Below the pieces are notes generated by a model. That model was not told the DNA's origin. It did no database searches and saw only the letters and a program-made list of their open reading frames with translations. From a virus, in the IMG/VR virus record IMGVR_UViG_3300037358_000003, positions 1 through 64,000 of that record: a stretch of DNA of 64,000 bases; one strand, 5' to 3'. Positions 58,607 through 64,000 of this stretch are shown in pieces. The first letter of the stretch is position 1. Every line of letters starts with the position of its first letter. Position numbers and translations under genes: made by a program.

Positions 58607-61600
58607 CTAAAGTGTAAGTACCGCTTCAGACGCTGATTCGCCAAAGCGCCAAGTTCCTAATATCGTCGGCTCCAGCAATATCTCATACGGCGATAATGAA
58701 AAAACGGTTGTCCATGTAGGACCACTCATGTCCACAGTGTGTTGAATCTGTTCCACTAGGGCATCTTGCGCGAACACGCTCCCTGGCGTTTGCCCCTGAT
58801 ACTGCACCGTGAGCCGATCATACAATCCCCGCTGTAACATCTGCGAAATGTTATTGCCACTGTTACCCTGAGAATTCAGAGTCAGTTGTGTGACGCGCTG
58901 GATCGGAACGCCATACCAGTTGAAGTAATTTTGCGCAATAGAGAGCGCATCAGAATTATATGCCATCTGCAAACTCGTAAGTCCCTGAAGTGTCCTACCC
59001 CCATAGACCGAGGCCGACTGCGCCGCAGCCGCAGACTGCGCTGGTCCCCATTCTTGTAACACACCAATCTCAACTTGCCCAGTTGTCGCAGTCGCCGGAA
59101 TCCCGCTTTGTACCTCTATGTCGTTCCACGTGTCCAAGTCATCACTCGTAATCTGCAATGACGGCCCATCAAAACGATACGCCGCAGCACTCGTATCACC
59201 AAAGATGCCCTGACTCACGATGCTCGTCGGATTGAGGTACTGATACTGGCGACTGTACGCGTTGATCATCCCGTTTGGCGCCTGAAAGATCAGCCCCGGC
59301 TCACTCTCTGTTTGCGTTTGTAGATAGTTCAACGCTGACGTTGTAGTGACCGCATCTTGTTCGGCGTACAGGAGCGTCCTGAATTGATAGGGCACATTCA
59401 AAATGGTGGACGGATTAAGTTTGGCAACTTGCAGCACCTTGTTGAAACGGCCAGCCAACGGACCGCCAACAGACGCACCGAACTCCTGAGTCTGGAACCA
59501 TGTGAAAGTGTGATAGTCGCTTATGATCTGCGTCCCAGTCATCAGCGTGTCGTACAGTGCCACCTCGTCTATGACGCCAGGAAATCCATTGGTCTCCTCT
59601 GCTTGCAGCAGCGACTCAACCGCACCACCCGTCAACACGCCATCGGCCGCTGGCTGACCAAACTTCCACGTTCCCAATATCGTCGGCACAAGAGATTCCG
59701 CTGACGTGGTAGCCGACTCAATGCCGATTTGAATACCGTACGGACTGGACCCAGTGAGCGTAACGAACGCGCCAAGGTTCAGCTCCACGCCATCGACCAC
59801 CGGCACCACCGCATTGAGGCTATCGTCGTACACAACTACGAGATGGTGCCACCCTCCGTCCATGAGAACAGTGTTGGGGACGATGGCGCTGAAGTTGGAG
59901 AAACAGAGCCATTGGATTGCACCATCGGTCGTAATCGCTCCAATGGTGGTATTCCACACTGGTTGTGAGCTTCCCGACGATCCTGTCGTCACGTCCATAT
60001 AGAACAAGAAGCCACTGGCACCAGAGGGGCAAATAAGGGTGCCTGTCGAGTACGACGTGCTGGCTTCCCATCCATTTCCACACCATCCAGGCGAAAGAAT
60101 GAACGCATCGTTGAATGTGTTGACAGCCGAAACACTGGCACCAGATGGATTGGCTACAGAGACGAGTCCCTGACCAACCTGAATGGCGATCTGTTCACCG
60201 CTGGCAGCGGTGGCATAAAAGACGGTGCCCACGCCACCATCGGTCACCGCGGCAGTTTGTGTCCATTTCAGCAGACACTCAAAGCTCCAGTTGGTGGCCG
60301 ACTGTAGTGGGTTATGAATCGTGGGCGGTTGCGTCGTGTTGTCAATTGTGCAAAACCCACCGTTAGGGCCGTTCGTGCCATTCGTGCAGTCGAGTGCGGT
60401 GTTCGGATCGTACAACATCGCACCCGCGCTACCGTAAGCTGGCGTGCCCGAGATGCCCGATATCAGACTCCCGGTATACCCGTTACCAGACGAATCCAAT
60501 GTCGTGTAAGTAGCGGGCTGATCGCCAAGACGATAGTACGCTACTGGACCATTCGATAGCACCGACTGCGCGTAGTTATTGTTCGCTAGATATTGCAGCG
60601 ACAACATTTGGAAGATGTCCACGCAGGTGATCTCGGCGTCAACGTTCAACGCGTCCGTGATCTGTGGCACAACTGCTTGAATGTACCCGTAGTATTGCGG
60701 CGACGTAACGCCATCCCACGCAGCCGTGACTTTTACTGGATTCATCGGCTTGAGTCCGAGTCCGTTATTGTAAAGATAACTAGACGTGTTCCATGTATTA
60801 AATGAGCCGTCACGGTTGTTGGCAATAATCTGAGCGCTGGCAGCTTGCACGCGGTCAAGTTCGTGCTGGCGACCGAGCGGGCCGAGCGTCATGCTGCGCA
60901 TGTAGCTAGACGCGTTCGTCCACACGCCAGTGCCCTCTAGTGGCGCAAGGAAGTTGTTGGTCGTGCTGATCTCAACGAGCGTTTCGGGGAACTGAAACTC
61001 TGGGTTGAGTCCAGCAACGCCCGCAACGAAACATGCCTCAACCGCCGCCCACGCTTGCGATGACCCCATTCCCCAATCCATCGCAGAGGCAACAGAACCG
61101 CTAAGAACAGAATACGCTGCGACGGTATTAGCCCCAGGCATTGGCAGCGCAGTAAAGCCGCCTGTTGGTAAACCAATGGTCACTGAGTCCGTAGTGCCAA
61201 CGGATATGACCAAATCACGGTCCGCTCGTGGCTGTACGGTTTGCGGAATAATCGACTCGGACGTTCCGAAGTTTTGACTCCACTGATCTAGCGGATCGAC
61301 GTACCATAAGCCAGACCACTCGGTCACATTGATTGCAGCGTATGCAGCGGTGGCGCATGTGATCGTGACCGACGCGCTGCCTCCGCTAATTCCGCGTGCG
61401 GCCCATAGTTCACAGCCGACAATCATGTTAGACGGATACGAATATCCGATCTGAATCCAACGTGATCCGATGGAGTCGGTAATGGACTCTACCGGTACGG
61501 TTGTTGCGATAGCGACTGTGAGGAGATCACCCGCAGCGGTGGAAGATGATAGAGGAACAGTTACGGATGTGGTATCTCCCAACGCCCCATCTGTGGTCTG

Positions 61601-62413
61601 CACCAGATTCGGATAGCCGGGTCGATAACTTGAACCAGTAGCAGTACCAGTGAAGGTGTATGACCCTACACCAGTCCCGTATGTGGTGAGAATACCGGCA
61701 GCGACTCCGGTGAAAGTGTACGAACCCGTTCCAGTTGCAACACCCGCAGAAATGGTGACCGTAGTTGCGATCCACTCCGCCGAAGTTCCAAGCGTAGACG
61801 ATGCTGCCTGCGCTGTTGTGGTCGCACTGAGCGTTTTATAGCCAACACGCGTCGCAACTGTGTGCGATGCGATTGTGTCGCTAACCTGAGTGAGCGACGT
61901 ATAGCCTGTTGAAATTGTGCCAATGACACCATCGCCAATTTCAGAAATGACGCCAATAACGAAATCATTGGGCTGACTAAGTGTAGCGGTATTGCCAGAG
62001 TTTGCGGCGGTGGATGACCCCGTTGCGACAACAAACTTGTCGAGTGCGCCCGCCACCGCGCCGGTAATCTCCATTCCCTGAATGGCAAAGTTCAAGTTGG
62101 TTGGACTGCTTGACAGCGTAATTTGGATGGTCGTTACTGACAACGCGGCAGGACAGAACCACACGTCTTGTCGGCCAGCGGTTGCACCAGCGAACGCACC
62201 CGTGGAGAGTTGCGTCCAGCCAGCGTTACTCGCGGAGTCTGTGATGCCAGTAACGGTAGGCGCTCCGGTGCCAATCCTGGTGATGCACAGGATCAGTCCG
62301 TTGCCAGACACCGTTGTGGTGAGACTACTGTTGGCGTTAGTTAGCGTTAGCGGCGACGAGTCGGGATTTGACGTTGTGGCGTAGCTGAATGACTGCTTGA
62401 GTGACCAGGCCAC
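58607..62413 (-). CDS. Large minor tail protein with LamG-like domain
   Basis: The 1,268-residue protein has two tandem N-terminal beta domains (residues 1-240 and 270-450; VTVPLSSSTAAGDLLTVAIA is typical), a minor-tail domain (about 500-620, NTSSYLYNNGLGLKPMNPVK), a concanavalin/LamG-like domain (about 640-960, with LGDQPATYTTLDSSGNGYTG, DGGWHHLVVVYDDS) and a C-terminal tail-tip domain. The motif LVPTILGTWKFGQPAADGVL recurs at the extreme C-terminus as LEPTILGTWRFGESASEAVL, an unexpected internal repeat. GTG start without a clear ribosome-binding site. Probably baseplate or receptor binding. Confidence 0.78.
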   Translation of the reverse strand: MAWSLKQSFSYATTSNPDSSPLTLTNANSSLTTTVSGNGLILCITRIGTGAPTVTGITDSASNAGWTQLSTGAFAGATAGRQDVWFCPAALSVTTIQITLSSSPTNLNFAIQGMEITGAVAGALDKFVVATGSSTAANSGNTATLSQPNDFVIGVISEIGDGVIGTISTGYTSLTQVSDTIASHTVATRVGYKTLSATTTAQAASSTLGTSAEWIATTVTISAGVATGTGSYTFTGVAAGILTTYGTGVGSYTFTGTATGSSYRPGYPNLVQTTDGALGDTTSVTVPLSSSTAAGDLLTVAIATTVPVESITDSIGSRWIQIGYSYPSNMIVGCELWAARGISGGSASVTITCATAAYAAINVTEWSGLWYVDPLDQWSQNFGTSESIIPQTVQPRADRDLVISVGTTDSVTIGLPTGGFTALPMPGANTVAAYSVLSGSVASAMDWGMGSSQAWAAVEACFVAGVAGLNPEFQFPETLVEISTTNNFLAPLEGTGVWTNASSYMRSMTLGPLGRQHELDRVQAASAQIIANNRDGSFNTWNTSSYLYNNGLGLKPMNPVKVTAAWDGVTSPQYYGYIQAVVPQITDALNVDAEITCVDIFQMLSLQYLANNNYAQSVLSNGPVAYYRLGDQPATYTTLDSSGNGYTGSLISGISGTPAYGSAGAMLYDPNTALDCTNGTNGPNGGFCTIDNTTQPPTIHNPLQSATNWSFECLLKWTQTAAVTDGGVGTVFYATAASGEQIAIQVGQGLVSVANPSGASVSAVNTFNDAFILSPGWCGNGWEASTSYSTGTLICPSGASGFLFYMDVTTGSSGSSQPVWNTTIGAITTDGAIQWLCFSNFSAIVPNTVLMDGGWHHLVVVYDDSLNAVVPVVDGVELNLGAFVTLTGSSPYGIQIGIESATTSAESLVPTILGTWKFGQPAADGVLTGGAVESLLQAEETNGFPGVIDEVALYDTLMTGTQIISDYHTFTWFQTQEFGASVGGPLAGRFNKVLQVAKLNPSTILNVPYQFRTLLYAEQDAVTTTSALNYLQTQTESEPGLIFQAPNGMINAYSRQYQYLNPTSIVSQGIFGDTSAAAYRFDGPSLQITSDDLDTWNDIEVQSGIPATATTGQVEIGVLQEWGPAQSAAAAQSASVYGGRTLQGLTSLQMAYNSDALSIAQNYFNWYGVPIQRVTQLTLNSQGNSGNNISQMLQRGLYDRLTVQYQGQTPGSVFAQDALVEQIQHTVDMSGPTWTTVFSLSPYEILLEPTILGTWRFGESASEAVLTL

Positions 62414-62420
62414 GAGTTAG

Positions 62421-62801
62421 TTACGTAACCGTTTGGTTAACGGCACCGCTGTTGAACACCACGGACGAGCCGAGAGAGATGGCGCCAGACAGTCCGGTCG
62501 TTGTACCGCCGCCAAGATAAGTGCCCCCGGTTAAGACTATCCACAGGCCGTAATATGGAGTGCCCCCAGATTCAGCGGGCATGTTTGAGAACGTCTGGGC
62601 ATTGTTTGATGCCTGTGAGCCAGCGGACGGATTGGCAAAGGTGATCGCCTGGCGGCCATAGGCACTGCCGCCAGAGTTCGTTACCTCACTGGCGCCACCG
62701 CCGCCTGGGTTGGATGTGTGTAGGCTGAGATAGTACGTAGTTGAAGGCACGAATGCTGCGGTGAGCATCGTATTCGCTTGTGTTGCGGGGAGGTCTGCCA
62801 T
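62421..62801 (-). CDS. Tail fibre protein, paralogue of the 5605-5979 gene
   Basis: The 126-residue protein has TYYLSLHTSNPGGGGASEVT, YGRQAITFANPSAGSQASNN and YYGLWIVLTGGTY, matching the gene at 5605-5979 in order and length. AAGGAT precedes the ATG. Probably a small tail-tip or fibre component. Confidence 0.68.
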   Translation of the reverse strand: MADLPATQANTMLTAAFVPSTTYYLSLHTSNPGGGGASEVTNSGGSAYGRQAITFANPSAGSQASNNAQTFSNMPAESGGTPYYGLWIVLTGGTYLGGGTTTGLSGAISLGSSVVFNSGAVNQTVT

Positions 62802-62816
62802 TGCGATCCTTTGTTC

Positions 62817-62845
62817 TTGACAATTGGAGTGATCGGGCGTAAGAT
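62817..62845 (+). promoter_or_regulatory. Leaderless promoter P8
   Basis: TTGACA, 17 bp, TAAGAT, 7 nt, ATG at 62853, on the plus strand inside a minus-strand tail cluster. Confidence 0.68.
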
Positions 62846-62852
62846 GGTGCCC

Positions 62853-63002
62853 ATGACCAAGTGGTTTGTGCTAGCGATAGTGGCGTACAACGTTTGTGCG
62901 CAGATGATTCTGGACTGGTGGCCCCTTGTGGCGCTACTGACCATTGGAATCTTCAATGGTGCATGGATGTTGCAGAACGTGCGGCGTTATCGCCTGTCTT
63001 AA
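62853..63002 (+). CDS. 49-residue membrane protein, leaderless
   Basis: Encodes MTKWFVLAIVAYNVCAQMIL then DWWPLVALLTIGIFNGAWML, two hydrophobic helices with a basic C-terminus (QNVRRYRLS). It has its own promoter and opposite orientation to the tail genes, the hallmark of a moron. Function unknown. Confidence 0.65.
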   Translation: MTKWFVLAIVAYNVCAQMILDWWPLVALLTIGIFNGAWMLQNVRRYRLS

Positions 63003-63019
63003 TATTGCAGTTTACGACG

Positions 63020-63274
63020 TTAGCGAGGCACGGCATTCGTGTTGATGCCTGTTGACGTGGCCTGTTGCGTGCCCCCAGCGTACTGGCCGAACGCGTTTCC
63101 CGTCGCCCGAGCACTCTTCAACACTTTGGATGTCACAGCAGTAGTCAGTTGTGACAAGAGAGTTGGATTGTTGACCAACGCACTGACCATGCGCGGCAAG
63201 AGTGCCGCAACCAACTGATCCCCGCTAACCGTCATCTCTATGCCTGATACATCCATATCCCCATCGTTAGCCAT
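63020..63274 (-). CDS. 84-residue hypothetical tail-region protein
   Basis: Encodes MANDGDMDVSGIEMTVSGDQ with a helical middle (PRMVSALVNNPTLLSQLTTA) and a Gly/Gln/Thr-rich end. It lies 7 nt downstream of the coiled-coil tail gene. Function unknown. Confidence 0.58.
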   Translation of the reverse strand: MANDGDMDVSGIEMTVSGDQLVAALLPRMVSALVNNPTLLSQLTTAVTSKVLKSARATGNAFGQYAGGTQQATSTGINTNAVPR

Positions 63275-63281
63275 GTTCGTC

Positions 63282-64000
63282 CTATCCGATTACGAGTTTG
63301 ATGCCGCCACTTGCCTTGATGCTGGTGTGCGGTAGCTGCGTGACCTTGATGCCCGTATTCAACTGACCCTTCAGCGCCGTCGTGTCTGTATTGATTTTTT
63401 GCATGGCCTCTTTCAAGTCTTCCAACTGACTCAACTTGGCCGTGTCTGTTTTGATTGACGCCTGAATGGACTTTTGGTCGGCGGCAGCGGTCTGAAGTGA
63501 TTGCAGCTTCTGATTAGCGTTGTCAACGGACTGCTTATCCTGTTGAATGGCTGCTGTGGACGCGTGCACGTCCTCAGCCTTGGCGAGCACGGACTTGGCC
63601 TCATCCACGGCAGCCTTGGCAGCGTCAATGTGTGCTGTGCCATACACTGAGTCGGCGTGTGCAGCGGCTTGCAGAACGTCGATTTTGTCCTTCAGACTGC
63701 TGATATTGGTGTCAACGGAGGTCAGTTTGTCCAACCCGCCGAGCTTGGGAAACCACTTTTGTTCCGTGGTGATCAGTGCGTTATCTGCGGCTTTTGCTTC
63801 TGCCGAATTCTTGCCGTACTCTGTGGCCTGTTGTGTCGCAGTTGCCTTCAATTGACTTAGAACTGCCATTTGCTTTTGTAGAGTGGAGTCCTTGGCGCGA
63901 TCCGTATCGAGCTTACTCTGTGAGCCAGGTGCCGCTGTTGGAGAACTGGGGGCTAGTGCATGAAAAAGACCCCCAAAGGCATGATTGATGTCATTATTGA
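63282..64000 (-). CDS. C-terminal part of a coiled-coil tail protein, tape-measure-like
   Basis: The frame is open to the right edge, so the N-terminus is missing; 238 residues are visible. They are almost all helical and Ala/Gln/Lys/Asp-rich (ADQKSIQASIKTDTAKLSQL, SLKDKIDVLQAAAHADSVYG), with an FGGLFHALAPSSPTAAPGSQ segment upstream and an end TSIKASGGIKLVIG. The composition and position just before the tail-tip genes suit the end of a tape-measure protein. An ATG at 63869 lies within the frame and is not the real start. Confidence 0.62.
   Translation of the reverse strand, partial: NNDINHAFGGLFHALAPSSPTAAPGSQSKLDTDRAKDSTLQKQMAVLSQLKATATQQATEYGKNSAEAKAADNALITTEQKWFPKLGGLDKLTSVDTNISSLKDKIDVLQAAAHADSVYGTAHIDAAKAAVDEAKSVLAKAEDVHASTAAIQQDKQSVDNANQKLQSLQTAAADQKSIQASIKTDTAKLSQLEDLKEAMQKINTDTTALKGQLNTGIKVTQLPHTSIKASGGIKLVIG

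Overview
This window reads as a 64 kb internal piece of a tailed-phage (Caudoviricetes) genome that infects an actinobacterium. Evidence for the phage: large terminase, portal, tail-fibre and tail-tip genes, a helicase/SSB/annealase/exonuclease set, and lysis-type genes. Evidence for the host: a WhiB-type Fe-S regulator, Lsr2-type DNA-binding domains in two proteins, a resuscitation-promoting-factor-like wall hydrolase, and many promoters whose -10 box sits 6-7 nt from the ATG, which predicts leaderless mRNAs. Both window edges cut genes, so the genome is longer than 64 kb. No capsid, scaffold or protease gene was recognised here. A tyrosine recombinase suggests a temperate ancestry, but I could not locate an attachment site.

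Layout. (1) 1-27,787, minus strand: reading from high to low coordinates there are an HNH nuclease, an Lsr2-like protein, small ORFs, a PD-(D/E)XK exonuclease, an ERF annealase, SSB, a deoxyribosyltransferase-like protein, a dATP/dGTP diphosphohydrolase-like protein, a resolvase-like nuclease, WhiB, a replication protein, a DnaB-like helicase, small terminase, large terminase (split by a class 3 intein), two glycosyltransferases flanking an integrase, portal, and a run of tail-fibre and adhesin genes ending at the left edge. Three GIY-YIG-type nucleases and one HNH nuclease are interspersed. (2) 27,861-55,460, plus strand: about 75 short, mostly overlapping genes in promoter-led blocks, with five DNA methyltransferases, three SLOG-fold proteins, a GroES homologue, a DUF433 protein, an HExxH peptidase, many zinc-knuckle microproteins, and a Rpf-like hydrolase. 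(3) 55,485-56,919, minus: holin-like protein, HExxH protein, metallophosphoesterase. (4) 57,003-58,076, plus: an anchored Ig-like surface protein. (5) 58,079-64,000, minus: tail-tip genes and the C-terminal end of a coiled-coil tail protein, with one plus-strand membrane microgene inside.

Three features of the plus-strand block stand out. First, the leading gene of nearly every block has the same promoter (TTGACA, 17 bp, CATAAT) placed so that transcription should begin at the A of the ATG. Second, inside the blocks a constant-length 20-nt element, roughly GAAAGT-N5-YATTCAGAC, recurs more than 20 times, always in the same orientation and at gene starts. It lies either just downstream of the start codon, giving proteins that begin MSES..IQT, or immediately upstream of it, sometimes as a 7-10 codon mini-ORF bridging two genes. 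Third, one of these promoters drives not a gene but an approximately 230-nt RNA whose ends pair over 13 bp.

A complete 2,096-bp IS1595-type element (31,102-33,197) carrying a trypsin-like protease passenger has inserted into one copy of the 20-nt element; the 8-bp target duplication is intact. I have kept separate what the sequence shows, what the families are known to do, and what I infer; no homology search was possible.
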